DNA of 64,000 bases from CAJQQK01 sp049116495 (GCA_049116495.1 JAGDYV010000034.1:1-64000), one strand, 5' to 3'. Shown: positions 7,090-16,798, counted from the stretch's first letter. Numbers and translations are program-made. Notes: generated from the sequence alone by a model not told the origin.

Positions 7090-8649
7090 TTATCTTAGGC
7101 CCGGTTTTCCGAACCCGCCGCCGCCGGCCGTGAGGTAGTCGATACGATCGCCTTTGTGCAGAACTTGATGCTCTGCCGGGTCGATTGCCTGCCCGTTGAT
7201 CTCGATACTTGCCGGCAGACCGTCATCGCCGCCGTTGGCGCCTGCAGGCGGCACGATGCGTCGGGTCGTGATGAACGAACAAACCGCAGGCTCGTCGCCA
7301 AAAAATTCGAACGAAAGCGCCAAACCGTCGCCGCCGCGACACTGGCCGTTGCCACCCGATCCTGTGCGTCGGCTGCGATGAAGGATGCGAATTGGCGCCA
7401 GGCTTTCCATCACTTCGACAGGTGTATTGCCAAGATTGCTGGGAAAGCTCAGCACGGTTTGGCCATCGCGATTGGCCGTTGCCCCTTGACCCGCATTGAG
7501 GAAATTTACGACCGCGTAGCGTTTGCCGGCATGCTGTCCGGTCATCGTGAAAGATGAGTTGGCCGACCCTTCGGCCCCGAAGCGGTCTCCGAGCACGGGC
7601 GCCAAGGCGCCCATCACGGCTGCCGGCAGCATATGTCCTATGATGCCTCGCCCGCCGCTGGCAGCGGGATAGACGGGATTTAAAATGGAACCCGAAGGCG
7701 CGTCGGTGGTGATGGGCCTGAAACTGCCTTCGTTGTTGGGTACGCCGGGCGCCAACAGAACTTTGACGCCATAGGCGGTGTAAGCAAACGTGTATGCGGG
7801 CACGACGTTGACGGCGCGTGCAATTTGGTCCGAGCTGCCGGCATAGTCGATACGCATCTCATCGCCGGCAACGTCGATGGTACAATCGATGACGATCCGC
7901 TCCTCAAAGCCGTCGTGGCGCACAATGTGATGGTATCTGCCATCGGGCACATCATTGATGGCGCGACGCATAACGGCCTCGGATCGGCTTTGCAGGACAA
8001 GCGCAAGTGCGCCAAGGTCGATCCGCTCGCTCGCCAACAGATCACATAATTTGCTGCCAAGCGCCTGACAACCGGCAACGGCACCCAGAATGTCACCAAG
8101 GCTGTGATCGGGCACTCGCACATTGCGCTCAATCATCTTTATGAGAGTCTCGTTGCGCGTGCCGGCTTCGAATAGTTTCAGAGGCGGAATTTGCAAACCT
8201 TCTTCATAGATTTCGCGCACGCCGGTGGATCGAATGCGACCACCTATATCGGGTAAATGCGTTGCGATACCTGCAAACCCAACGAGTGCAGTGTCGGCAA
8301 AGATCGGTACGACGAGATTCACATCGTGAACGTGCCCCGTGCCGAGCCAGGGGTCATTGGTGATCAATACATCTCCGTCTCGTAGGCTGTCGGCCGGAAA
8401 GCGCTCGAGAAAGGCCTTTATCGTTGCCGGTAGGGTCCCAATGAAAGAGGGGATGCTTTTGCTCGACTGTGCGATTGAGCGGCCTTCGGTGTCGGTCAGG
8501 ATGACGGCAAAGTCATTTGCCTCGCGAACCAAAGTCGAGAATGAGGCACGTGAGAAAGTAGCCGATGCTTCATCGACAATGCTGATGATGCGCGCCCAAA
8601 GAATTTCTAGCGTGATGGGATCGAATTCTGTTCTGAGTTCCTGGGCCAT
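7090..8649 (-). CDS. hyuB: Hydantoinase/oxoprolinase-type subunit B (pair 1)
   Basis: A 519-residue HyuB-family subunit that with HyuA would hydrolyse or carboxylate a cyclic amide or ketone using ATP. Family marks are FDPITLEILWARIISIVDEA at the N-terminus, the presumed metal-site motif NDPWLGTGHVHDVNL, the HLPDIGGR segment, and the glycine-rich C-terminal TAGGGGFGKPG. The open frame extends to 8715, but homology begins at the ATG at 8649, only 20 bases after the stop of hyuA, so the two form an operon. Compared with pairs 2 and 3 it is clearly a separate paralog. Substrate specificity cannot be read from sequence: N-methylhydantoin, 5-oxoproline and aromatic ketones are all handled by relatives. 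Confidence 0.9.
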   Translation of the reverse strand: MAQELRTEFDPITLEILWARIISIVDEASATFSRASFSTLVREANDFAVILTDTEGRSIAQSSKSIPSFIGTLPATIKAFLERFPADSLRDGDVLITNDPWLGTGHVHDVNLVVPIFADTALVGFAGIATHLPDIGGRIRSTGVREIYEEGLQIPPLKLFEAGTRNETLIKMIERNVRVPDHSLGDILGAVAGCQALGSKLCDLLASERIDLGALALVLQSRSEAVMRRAINDVPDGRYHHIVRHDGFEERIVIDCTIDVAGDEMRIDYAGSSDQIARAVNVVPAYTFAYTAYGVKVLLAPGVPNNEGSFRPITTDAPSGSILNPVYPAASGGRGIIGHMLPAAVMGALAPVLGDRFGAEGSANSSFTMTGQHAGKRYAVVNFLNAGQGATANRDGQTVLSFPSNLGNTPVEVMESLAPIRILHRSRRTGSGGNGQCRGGDGLALSFEFFGDEPAVCSFITTRRIVPPAGANGGDDGLPASIEINGQAIDPAEHQVLHKGDRIDYLTAGGGGFGKPGLR

Positions 8650-8668
8650 AGGGCTTTGTCTTTTCCGT

Positions 8669-10759
8669 TTAGGGCATTTGGATCGAAATGGTGCCGTCCT
8701 GAAGAACGACAACATCGGCGGTGCGCGCGACGACGATCGTCGATTCCGCCTCCTGCAGGATCAACGGCGCTTCCAGGCGTGTTCCGCAGGCAAGCGCATA
8801 GCGGTCGTAAACTGGCACGTCTTGAAATTGTCTTTGCTCTGGCAGGAACACCCTCCGGTCGACAGAGTTGCGTTCGTCCGTCGTTGGGGCTGCTCCGGCG
8901 ATGGCAAATGTTGCGGTCGAAATGGCCGATGTTCCAACCAAGCGCCACGTAACAATTTCCACCGCGGTGTCCGGAAGCGTGCGACCGTAGAGTCGGGTGT
9001 AGGTCTCCGAGAAGTTTCTTTGTGACTGCGGTTTGATAACCTCGGTCGCTGCTCCAAAGCCAAATGGAACGGTGATCGTATCGCCCTGCCCTGCGTAACG
9101 CATCTCCAAGTTGACGGCCCAGTCAATCTCGGCGGGATCGATGCCAGTTCGCTGCAACGCGCGGACACAGTCTTCCCGGCATGCATCCAAGCGCTGTTGC
9201 GCATCGTTCCAGTCAACGGCATCAAGGCCCTCTGGCTTTGACCACGAACGATCAACCCTTGGCGGTGCAATCAAAAGCCCGAGGCACGAACCGTTGCCGG
9301 CTGCGACCGGACACAGGACACGTTTGATACCAAGCTTGTGGGCCACTTCAACGGCATGCACCGGACCGGCGCCCCCGGTTGCCACCATGCTGAAGTGGCG
9401 TGGGTCCAGCCCCTTCTCCGCAATGTGCACGCGGGCCGCCGCCGCCATGTTTTCGTTGACGAGATCGTTAATGCCGAACGCTACCTCCTGCGCTGTCAAA
9501 GCAAGAGCGTCGGCCAGTCGCGCGATGGCCTCATTTGCAGCTGCTACGGACAATGCCATAGCTCCGCCGAGAAAGTTATCGGCGCTCAGGTAGCCGAGCA
9601 TCAGGTCGGCATCCGTCACCGTAGGCTCCGCTCCGCCTCGGTCATAGCAGGCCGGGCCAGGTTCAGCGCCGGCGCTTTGGGGGCCGACGTTTAGCAATCC
9701 GAGTTCGCCAACATGCGCGATCGAGCCGCCACCTGCACCAATTTCGATCATATCGATCGACGGCACCGTGATCGGCAAACCGCTGCCCTTCTTGAATCGG
9801 CGCACGCGTCCGGCTTCGAATTGGCTGGTGATTTCCGGTTGCCCGTCGATCGCGACGCAGAGCTTCGCTGTCGTGCCCCCGATGTCGAAAGCAAGCACGC
9901 GGTGAACATCGACACAATTGGCGGTGTTGATGGCGCTAAGGACCCCGGCTGCTGGTCCGGATTCAAGCAATCGAACCGGTGTTCTTGCCGCAATGTCAGC
10001 CGACGTGAAACCGCCGCTCGAAACCATGATCTGCAGCGGTGCGGTGATGCCGATCTCAGACAATCGTCCTTGTAGATTGGCGAGGTATGTCGAAGTCAGG
10101 GGTTGAACGTAGGCATTCGCGACAGTCGTCGATGTGCGCTCGTACTCGCGGATTTCACGCGCTATTTCCGAAGATAGACTGACTCGCGATTGCGGAAACC
10201 GTTCGGCGAGCATCGCCGCCACCGCTTGTTCTTGAGTATCATCAACATAGCTGTGCAGCAGGCAGACCGCGACCGCATCGACGGCCAACCGGTCCAACTT
10301 GTTCGTCATTGCCTCAAGTACGTCCGCACTTGCCGGTCGGATCTCTTGACCATCAACGGTTATGCGGGCGTCCAATTCAAGAATATGTCCCTCGTCGACC
10401 AACGGATCAGGAAACTCAATCTCGAGATCGTAGAGATCATAGCGATCTTCCCGCCGCAGCGTGAGCGTGTCGGAAAATCCCTTGGTCGTGATGAGTGCGG
10501 TGCGCGCGCCTTTTCGTTCAATAATCGCATTGGTGACCAAAGTCGTTGCATGCACTACGTCATCAATCGCGCCCGCTTTTGGATGAGACGTTGATGCCGT
10601 GCCCGCCAACAGAGCTTTGGCGACTTTGGAGACGGCTTCGCCTGGATCTGCCGGTGTTGTCAGCGATTTTTCGAGCCAGATGGCACCGCTATTCGAATCG
10701 TACATGACGCCATCCGTAAACGTTCCTCCGATATCGATCGCAATCTTGTAACGGCTCAT
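8669..10759 (-). CDS. hyuA: Hydantoinase/oxoprolinase-type subunit A (pair 1)
   Basis: A 696-residue ATP-binding partner of HyuB. Seen in order: the phosphate-1 loop YKIAIDIGGTFTDGV at the N-terminus, the HATTLVTNAIIERKGARTALITT segment, the EYERTSTTVANAYVQP stretch, the second acetate/sugar kinase-like motif LAFDIGGTTAKL near residue 290, SIDMIEIGAGGGSIA, and MVATGGAGPVHAVEVA. These are the standard elements of the HyuA fold. GGAG lies six bases upstream of the ATG at 10759. It is the first gene of a two-gene minus-strand operon with hyuB. No regulator or transporter adjoins it directly. Confidence 0.92.
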   Translation of the reverse strand: MSRYKIAIDIGGTFTDGVMYDSNSGAIWLEKSLTTPADPGEAVSKVAKALLAGTASTSHPKAGAIDDVVHATTLVTNAIIERKGARTALITTKGFSDTLTLRREDRYDLYDLEIEFPDPLVDEGHILELDARITVDGQEIRPASADVLEAMTNKLDRLAVDAVAVCLLHSYVDDTQEQAVAAMLAERFPQSRVSLSSEIAREIREYERTSTTVANAYVQPLTSTYLANLQGRLSEIGITAPLQIMVSSGGFTSADIAARTPVRLLESGPAAGVLSAINTANCVDVHRVLAFDIGGTTAKLCVAIDGQPEITSQFEAGRVRRFKKGSGLPITVPSIDMIEIGAGGGSIAHVGELGLLNVGPQSAGAEPGPACYDRGGAEPTVTDADLMLGYLSADNFLGGAMALSVAAANEAIARLADALALTAQEVAFGINDLVNENMAAAARVHIAEKGLDPRHFSMVATGGAGPVHAVEVAHKLGIKRVLCPVAAGNGSCLGLLIAPPRVDRSWSKPEGLDAVDWNDAQQRLDACREDCVRALQRTGIDPAEIDWAVNLEMRYAGQGDTITVPFGFGAATEVIKPQSQRNFSETYTRLYGRTLPDTAVEIVTWRLVGTSAISTATFAIAGAAPTTDERNSVDRRVFLPEQRQFQDVPVYDRYALACGTRLEAPLILQEAESTIVVARTADVVVLQDGTISIQMP

Positions 10760-11183
10760 TTCAACTCCAAGACAGTTGCGGTTCGGGGAGAGAATGCTTC
10801 TCCGCGGCCAGGGACTGACTGCTCCCGTGTGCTGAGGTTAGCAGACGATATCGTATCGGGGCAGCGGCGTGCCCGGAAATTCCAGACGAGATGAGGAAAC
10901 CAAATGCGAGCAAAGCGGTTACTGCGCCAGCAACCTTGCGACGCCCTTGCAGGAGGTCGTGCCGGTTGATGGAGACTGTTTGGCGCAGACCATTGAGATG
11001 AATCTAGCCAGCGTCGGTGGCCATTGCGGGCCTTTATTGGATGATCGATGTTGACGTTCCGCGACAATTGTTTCGAGACGCTTGCAGAACGAGCACACTG
11101 GTTGACCTGACAAGGCACGAAACTTGCCTGTTGCATTCGGTTAATCCACAGTGCTCACTGAGAACTTTAAGTCGGGGAACAGA
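10760..11183. other. Divergent intergenic region
   Basis: About 420 bases between the divergent hyuA and the cysteine-rich protein gene. It must hold both promoters. Short open frames are present on both strands, but none has a family resemblance. I found no clear inverted repeat or RNA gene. Confidence 0.5.
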
Positions 11184-13262
11184 ATGCGGCACATCATGCT
11201 GAGCGGGCGGAAGTTATTTGGCACACTGTTGGTTGCTTTGGTCAGTTTGTCTGCTGCTTCACCAATCCATGCACAAAACGACTTCAAGTGGCAGCTAAGC
11301 GAAGGCAATGAACCGGATAGCGGCGGGCGTCGCGTTGCCCGGCTGATTTACGGTATCCCGGAAACGGATAACCAGCAGGCCCTTGGCGTCTGCGAAGCGC
11401 GGTCCGGCACCAGTGCGGCCCTTTCCGTTCTCACGCTGGCAGTTGATACCGGCAAGCTGAGCAATGGTGCGGAAGTCAAGCTGCGATTCTCGGGAGGTGG
11501 TCGTGAAGTTGAGACACGCGGCGAAATCGCAGGTGTCGGCAATACGCAGGAAGGGATTTCCGGCATTCTGATTCGCCCGAGGCACGACGCGCCAGTTTGG
11601 ACCATGCTGACACAGTTGGATGTGGTTGACTATACCATTCCGGGCTATCGATCGCGTGAGCTGAAACTTAAAGACGGACGTCAGACGATCAAGAAATTCG
11701 TAGCGACCTGCAAGTCTTATGCTCGTGCGGCGCAACCGCCAGCATCAGCGACGAACGCCGGAATTACTGAGAAAGAAGCCTTCGATATTGCCAGAGACCT
11801 TGGCACGGTTGATGGCTGGAAAGCGTTTCTCAAACAGTTTTCGACCGGGTTTCGAGCTGACCTTGCCCAGGCCTATATCAAGCGTCTGGAAAAAGACACG
11901 CCGGAAAGCAGCCAACCGCGCAGCGCTCCCAAGGCAGCCCCACGGACCAGGCCGACGTTGCCGACAGTTGCACGCGGTCCGGCAACATCGCGCTGGATCA
12001 ATCGAACAGAACGTCGGCGAGAGGGCTCCGTCTATACGGCGAGCGTGCGCGTCCCGGGTGTCGAACTTACGACTTACTGCGTCCGACGGGGCGCCGGGGA
12101 TTACGGCCTCGGAGCCGTGCTGCGCAAGAAAGGCAGTTACCCCAAGTTTGCAGAGCGTATCCGCCAGGGGCTTGCAGCAAACGCCGCCGTTAACGGTGGG
12201 GCCCAACGCGCCATTGAGATTGAATTCTCCAATGGTGCGCGCGTTGCCGGAGCCGCTGCGACCGCTTCCTTGGTGAATCGCGAACTCGGCATTGGGCCAA
12301 ATGCCGATGCCTTTGATCAAGATAGCGCTTCGCTTGGATACTTGATGTCTGAATCCGAAGTGACGGTGTCTCTTGAACCATTTCAAGCAACGTTCCAGCT
12401 TCGTGGAAGTCGAAAGGCGATCTGCTCGGTCATGGCGCAATGTGGTGCCCGAGTCGCTGGTTGCGGTCGTGGCAGACCGGCCGTCGCACAACCGGTGAGT
12501 GCTCCCCGACGTTGTTCAGGCGGGCGTATCTTGAAGCGGTCCAGCGGACAATGTGTCTGCCCGGCAAGTCGCTCCTACTGGAATGGCCAGTCGTGCGAAC
12601 GGTTGCGCTGCGGCAAGAACTATCGCCTCGTCCGGGGCGAGTGCGTCCTACTGCAGAACTGCGGTCGCAACGCCTATCGTAGCCCCGAGGGTGATTGCTA
12701 TTGCACGCGCGGCTATCGCGAAACGCGCAGCGGCAAATGCATCCTCCGACGAACAAATGATGGCCAGGACGGCCCGATCAACTGCGGCCGTGGACGCACG
12801 TGGGTCGGGGCACAGGGTCGCTGCGCATGCGTTGACGGCCGCAAGCGATGGAATGGCCGCCGATGTGTCACGGTGCGTCGCGGCTGCGGCCCGGGCAAGA
12901 TCCGCAACTCAAGAGGCCGCTGTGTTCCGGCGAATCGCAACTGCGGAGCGGGCGCATTCTACGTACCCGACCGCGGTCGCTGTTTTTGTTCCGATGGTTC
13001 CAAGCGCTATCGTAATGGACGCTGTGTCTCGAAAAACCGTCGCCCCAGCTGTACCGGCGGTCGTGTCTATGACAATCAGGTCAACCGATGCGTCTGCAAT
13101 GGCGATAGTGCATGGAATGGACGGGCTTGCGTCAAGGAAAACGAACCTCCTCGCCGGCCAGCAAGCAACCCCAACAAGCAGAATATGTGCAATCTCCTAC
13201 GCACCGCCTGCCAGCTGGGCGCGCAACCTGCCTGTCGGAACTTCCAGCGGAACGGCTGCTAG
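11184..13262 (+). CDS. Secreted protein with C-terminal cysteine-rich repeats, function unknown
   Basis: A 692-residue exported protein that I cannot assign to a named family. A signal peptide (about residues 1-30) ends near SAASPIHAQ. The N-terminal half contains a small domain with two cysteines (around EARSG and ATCKS), then ITEKEAFDIARDLGTVDGWKAFLKQF, resembling the short helical repeat often found next to caspase-like or TPR domains, then a proline/arginine linker. From about residue 442 to 650 come some seven imperfect cysteine units with patterns such as C-G-x(6,9)-G-x-C-x-C and YWNGQSC or RWNGRRC, looking like a chain of small disulfide knots. The C-terminus has a short Sel1-like tail with four cysteines. 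GGGGAA just upstream supports the ATG at 11184. It stands alone on its strand. Confidence 0.75.
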   Translation: MRHIMLSGRKLFGTLLVALVSLSAASPIHAQNDFKWQLSEGNEPDSGGRRVARLIYGIPETDNQQALGVCEARSGTSAALSVLTLAVDTGKLSNGAEVKLRFSGGGREVETRGEIAGVGNTQEGISGILIRPRHDAPVWTMLTQLDVVDYTIPGYRSRELKLKDGRQTIKKFVATCKSYARAAQPPASATNAGITEKEAFDIARDLGTVDGWKAFLKQFSTGFRADLAQAYIKRLEKDTPESSQPRSAPKAAPRTRPTLPTVARGPATSRWINRTERRREGSVYTASVRVPGVELTTYCVRRGAGDYGLGAVLRKKGSYPKFAERIRQGLAANAAVNGGAQRAIEIEFSNGARVAGAAATASLVNRELGIGPNADAFDQDSASLGYLMSESEVTVSLEPFQATFQLRGSRKAICSVMAQCGARVAGCGRGRPAVAQPVSAPRRCSGGRILKRSSGQCVCPASRSYWNGQSCERLRCGKNYRLVRGECVLLQNCGRNAYRSPEGDCYCTRGYRETRSGKCILRRTNDGQDGPINCGRGRTWVGAQGRCACVDGRKRWNGRRCVTVRRGCGPGKIRNSRGRCVPANRNCGAGAFYVPDRGRCFCSDGSKRYRNGRCVSKNRRPSCTGGRVYDNQVNRCVCNGDSAWNGRACVKENEPPRRPASNPNKQNMCNLLRTACQLGAQPACRNFQRNGC

Positions 13263-13484
13263 AGCCGTTCAGACTTGGAAGGCGATAGATCGCATCCGGT
13301 TCAGCCAAAGCCGCACCGCATTGTCGCTTGCTTCCGTGGTCTCGGCATGCAGAAGTTTCTACTTGCCTATGACCAAGCAACTTGCCAATCATCAGTAAGT
13401 CTTGGTCAAAGCAGATCGTGTGCGATGTGGATGAACGGGGCGGTATTGACGGCGAAAGGCCATTAATTCGCGAGGAAAGACACG

Positions 13485-13787
13485 ATGGATTCGATTGTCA
13501 AAATGAAGTCGGTCGACAATGTCGCGACATGTCTCAAGGACATGACGGCGGGTCAGCTGGCACAAACAAACTTGGCCGGCGCAACCCATTCTGTAACGCT
13601 GAAGAACGATATTCCTTTCGGTCACAAATTGGCGCTTTGCGACATTGCCAAGGGGGACAAGGTTCTGAAATACGCCGAGGTGATCGGTGTCGCATCCGTG
13701 GCGATTACGGCCGGCGAACACGTGCACATCCACAACGTGGAGAGCATTCGCGCCAGAGGAGATTTGTCCGAAGGTGGCGCGGCATGA
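13485..13787 (+). CDS. SAF-domain small subunit of a UxaA-type lyase (SuyA-like)
   Basis: A 100-residue SAF-domain protein corresponding to the N-terminal domain of altronate/galactarate dehydratases, or to the separate small subunit of (R)-sulfolactate sulfo-lyase (SuyA). Typical features are NDIPFGHKLALCDIAKGDKVLKYAEVIGVA and the ending AGEHVHIHNVES, where the histidines sit at the expected place. GAGGAAAG precedes the ATG at 13485. Its stop overlaps the start of the large subunit (ATGA), as expected for two parts of one enzyme. The separate-subunit arrangement favours SuyAB or related two-component lyases over fused altronate dehydratase, but does not prove the substrate. Confidence 0.8.
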   Translation: MDSIVKMKSVDNVATCLKDMTAGQLAQTNLAGATHSVTLKNDIPFGHKLALCDIAKGDKVLKYAEVIGVASVAITAGEHVHIHNVESIRARGDLSEGGAA

Positions 13788-14938
13788 CGGAGTTCATGGG
13801 ATATCGGCGCCCCGATGGGCAAGTTGGCGTGCGCAACATCGTTGCTGTTATCTCGGCGATGGACAACACCAATGCCTGTGCCAATCGCATCGCGACCATT
13901 GTTGCCCGTGCCGTCCCCATCACGACGCCGTTCGGTCGCACGCAGATCGGACATGATTTTGAAATGACATTGCGAACCTTGGCGGGTATCGGGAGCCATC
14001 CCAATGTTGCTGCTGTTCTTGTTCTGGGCCTCAGTTTGACGTCTGCGAATGCGCTCGCAGACCGCATCCGGCCCTCGGGAAAGCCCGTCGAGGTGCTCGG
14101 GTTGCAGGAAGCCGGCAGCACGATGGGGTTAACCATGGCCGGAACGCGCGTCGCAGCCGATCTGACTGTCGCGGCCTCGGAGCAGGTGCGCGAGTTGTGC
14201 AACTTCTCGGATCTCACCATTGCCGTGGAATGTGGCGGCTCCGACACCACATCAGGTATCGCGTCCAATCCGACCGTTGGTCAATTTGCTGACCGCTTTG
14301 TCGATGCCGGTGGGACGATCGTTTTGTCGGAACCTGCCGAATTCATGGGCGCTGAGCATATTCTTGCCGAGCGCGCGGATAAACCCGAGGACGCTGACCG
14401 AATTCGTAGCATGGTCAAATGGTTCGAGGATGAAGCCAAGCGCAATGGCGTCGATATGCGCGGTACGAATCCAACGCCCGACAACATTGCGGGCGGGCTG
14501 ACTACGCTTGAAGAAAAATCACTCGGCGCCATCGCCAAAGGTGGATCGCGACCAATTGTCGAAGTCATCGACTATTCGGAGCGCGCCACCCAAAAAGGGT
14601 TGGTGATCATGAACACACCATCGGCCGCATGCGAGTCGATGACGGGCTTGCTGGGCGGTGGATCGCAAATGATCATTTTTTCGACCGGACGCGGCAATGC
14701 AATCGGCGCCCCGATCGCACCAACTGTGAAGATCACAGGGAACCCGCATACGGCCACGACCATGAAGGAAAACATCGATATTGATGTTAGCGCGATTATC
14801 TCAGACAGTGAGCCACTGGAGAGTGCGGCAGATAGGCTTTGGCAGGAGATGGTAAAAATGGCGCAAGGCAAGTTGACACGATGCGAGGTGCTCCAGGAAG
14901 AGCAACTTTCAGTCAGCCGCTTCGGACCGTCGGTTTGA
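13784..14938 (+). CDS. UxaA-family lyase large subunit (SuyB-like or sugar-acid dehydratase)
   Basis: A 384-residue large subunit of the UxaA family. It begins GYRRPDGQVGVRNIVAVISA and has the metal/substrate motif ECGGSDTTSGIASNPTVG, the segment NPTPDNIAGGLTTLEEKSLG and the C-terminal FSTGRGNAIGAPIAPTVKITGNP, all conserved in altronate, galactarate and sulfolactate lyases. The ATG at 13784 overlaps the SAF-protein stop. The open frame extends further upstream, but that stretch is covered by the SAF gene. One base after its stop a LDH2-family dehydrogenase starts. The trio SAF, UxaA and LDH2 resembles suyA-suyB-comC, where (R)-sulfolactate is interconverted with sulfopyruvate and desulfonated to pyruvate. 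A sugar-acid pathway is the alternative. Confidence 0.82.
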   Translation: MTEFMGYRRPDGQVGVRNIVAVISAMDNTNACANRIATIVARAVPITTPFGRTQIGHDFEMTLRTLAGIGSHPNVAAVLVLGLSLTSANALADRIRPSGKPVEVLGLQEAGSTMGLTMAGTRVAADLTVAASEQVRELCNFSDLTIAVECGGSDTTSGIASNPTVGQFADRFVDAGGTIVLSEPAEFMGAEHILAERADKPEDADRIRSMVKWFEDEAKRNGVDMRGTNPTPDNIAGGLTTLEEKSLGAIAKGGSRPIVEVIDYSERATQKGLVIMNTPSAACESMTGLLGGGSQMIIFSTGRGNAIGAPIAPTVKITGNPHTATTMKENIDIDVSAIISDSEPLESAADRLWQEMVKMAQGKLTRCEVLQEEQLSVSRFGPSV

Positions 14939-14939
14939 G

Positions 14940-15953
14940 ATGACAGATACGCGTCTGAGTCTCGATGAATTGCGCAATCTTACGCTGCGAATTCTTCTCG
15001 CCAACAATACCAGCGAAGTGAACGCCAAGCAGGTCGCGGATGCGCTGACGCTCGCCGAAGCCGATGGACAGAAGGGGCATGGTGCATCCCGCATACCGTC
15101 TTATGCGGCACAAGCCAAAAGCGGAAAAGTAGACGGCCATGCGTCACCAATCTGCGAGCGGACGGGTACTTCCGCGATCCGTGTTGACGCCAACAGCGGC
15201 TTTGCCTATCCGGCGTTAAATCTTGCCATCGAACAACTGGTTGAACTCGCATCCACCTGCGGTATTGCGGCAGCCGCAATTGCAAACTCCCATCACTCCG
15301 GGGTCGCCGGGCATCAAGTTGAGGCCCTTGCCAAAAAGGGGCTTGTTGCGCTGAGTTTCGGCAATGGGCCGGTCGCGATTGCGCCGTGGGGCGGCAACAA
15401 AGGGGTTTTCGGGACAAACCCGTTGGCCTTTGCCGCGCCGCGCCGGGCCGCCGAACCGCTCGTCATTGATATGAGCATGTCAAAAGTCGCTCGGGGGAAG
15501 ATCAATGTCGCTGCCCAGAAAGGCGAGACCATTCCCGAAGGCTGGGCGCTTGATGCGCAGGGCAATTCAACAACCGATCCACAGGCCGCCCTCGATGGCT
15601 TCATGCTGCCGATGGGAGATGCCAAGGGCGCGCAGCTTGTTTTGATGGTCGAGGTGCTAGCAGCGGCATTGACAGCGTCTCAGTTCGGTTACGAAGCGAG
15701 TTCGTTTTTCGATGGTGAAGGTGAGCCACCTCATGTCGGTCAGTTCATGATTGCGATTGATCCTGCATCGTTTTCCTCAAATCGCTTTGGCGAGCGCCTG
15801 GAAGATCTTCTCGACATGATCAAGTCGCAACCGGGAACGCGACTTCCAGGCGAACGTCGCTGTGAATTGCGCGAGGCAGCCGAGCGCGACGGCGTTTCGA
15901 TCGCATCCACACTCGTCGCACAATTGCACGAACTCCTGGCGCATCCCGAGTAG
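14940..15953 (+). CDS. Malate/L-lactate dehydrogenase family (LDH2/MDH2) oxidoreductase
   Basis: A 337-residue NAD(P)-dependent dehydrogenase of the LDH2/MDH2 fold. The signature is clear: GHGASRIPSYA near residue 47, the catalytic-region histidines in ANSHHSGVAGH (H118-H119), PWGGNKGVFGTNPLAFAAP, and VIDMSMSKVARGKI. Relatives reduce or oxidise malate, ureidoglycolate, 2,3-diketogulonate, sulfolactate (ComC) or cyclic imino acids. It starts one base after the UxaA-type subunit and is translationally linked to it, so it should act on the same 2-hydroxy or 2-oxo acid. About 70 bases separate it from the convergent membrane protein gene. The exact substrate is open. Confidence 0.87.
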   Translation: MTDTRLSLDELRNLTLRILLANNTSEVNAKQVADALTLAEADGQKGHGASRIPSYAAQAKSGKVDGHASPICERTGTSAIRVDANSGFAYPALNLAIEQLVELASTCGIAAAAIANSHHSGVAGHQVEALAKKGLVALSFGNGPVAIAPWGGNKGVFGTNPLAFAAPRRAAEPLVIDMSMSKVARGKINVAAQKGETIPEGWALDAQGNSTTDPQAALDGFMLPMGDAKGAQLVLMVEVLAAALTASQFGYEASSFFDGEGEPPHVGQFMIAIDPASFSSNRFGERLEDLLDMIKSQPGTRLPGERRCELREAAERDGVSIASTLVAQLHELLAHPE

Positions 15954-16024
15954 TCTCGGTGTGGCCGTAATACTGCAACTGAATTGCGATTGACGAATTG
16001 CCGGTGACTGGTATTCCGACAGCG

Positions 16025-16573
16025 CTAAAGCTGATGACCCGAAAGCAAGTACACGGATAGCCACGCCATTAAGCCGAGCGAAACGCCCGCGTTAATGAGC
16101 ACGAATGCATACCATCCCCGGCCTGCATTTCCCGTTGGTGGGCTCGTCTCGCGCAGTGTCATTTTATGGCCCGCATGGCTTTTGATCCACTCAGCCTGGT
16201 CAGCCGACATGACCAATTTAACCTTCGGCGCCTGGCGAAACTCCAATTCAGTGGAACGCGCGTTCAGGTACCAGGTTGTCCCCCAGCCACGGATATCGCC
16301 GTATGGGATGAAGAGGGGGGCGTGAAACAATGAGAACGGCGCCAGCAAGCGCAAGGAAACGCCGGTTTCATGGGCACCGATCGTTACGATCCCCTTGAGA
16401 GAGTTGAACCCGCCAAGGCCGAGCAGCACCGCGCTTTGCATGTAGCGTTTCTCAATTGGTGCGGATGATGTTCCAGCATAGCTTTTTGCAAGATAACGCC
16501 AGCGCCGTGCCGTCGCCCACAAGATGCCGCCAAAGGAGCCAAGAAAAACGCTAACGCCTATTAAGGACAACAT
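16025..16573 (-). CDS. Two-helix membrane protein of unknown function
   Basis: A 182-residue protein that I do not recognise. One hydrophobic helix opens the protein (MLSLIGVSVFLGSFGGILWA) and a second closes it (WYAFVLINAGVSLGLMAWLSVYLL). Between them is a soluble stretch of about 120 residues that contains GLGGFNSLKGIVTIGAHETGV and LFIPYGDIRGWGTTW. Its short-strand pattern is reminiscent of PH-like bacterial domains. It may be anchored at both ends, with the middle facing one side of the inner membrane. It is convergent with the LDH2 gene and divergent from the methyltransferase gene, so its neighbours give no hint of its job. Confidence 0.6.
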   Translation of the reverse strand: MLSLIGVSVFLGSFGGILWATARRWRYLAKSYAGTSSAPIEKRYMQSAVLLGLGGFNSLKGIVTIGAHETGVSLRLLAPFSLFHAPLFIPYGDIRGWGTTWYLNARSTELEFRQAPKVKLVMSADQAEWIKSHAGHKMTLRETSPPTGNAGRGWYAFVLINAGVSLGLMAWLSVYLLSGHQL

Positions 16574-16798
16574 GTTTGGTCAAAGCTTTCACAATTGAGA
16601 CAAAGCGTCATTCCCGTTCGGGTCAGCCCGTTCAAAGCCCAGCATCAAGTTATCGAGGCTTTAACACGCTTAAGGAATACGTTTTCCACCTGGATATTCT
16701 ATCGTATTCCCGTAAATACATCGTAAGCGCCATGTTATATGAAGGGACAAATGTAACCGCATCCCGGCGGCGTCAAAGCGCCAGGCAATGATCTCGAT

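Noticed and set aside
13382..13783. Upstream extension of the UxaA-type frame
   Set aside because: It overlaps the SAF gene in another frame. The SAF gene has a good ribosome-binding site and domain match, and the ATGA overlap fixes the UxaA-type start at 13784.
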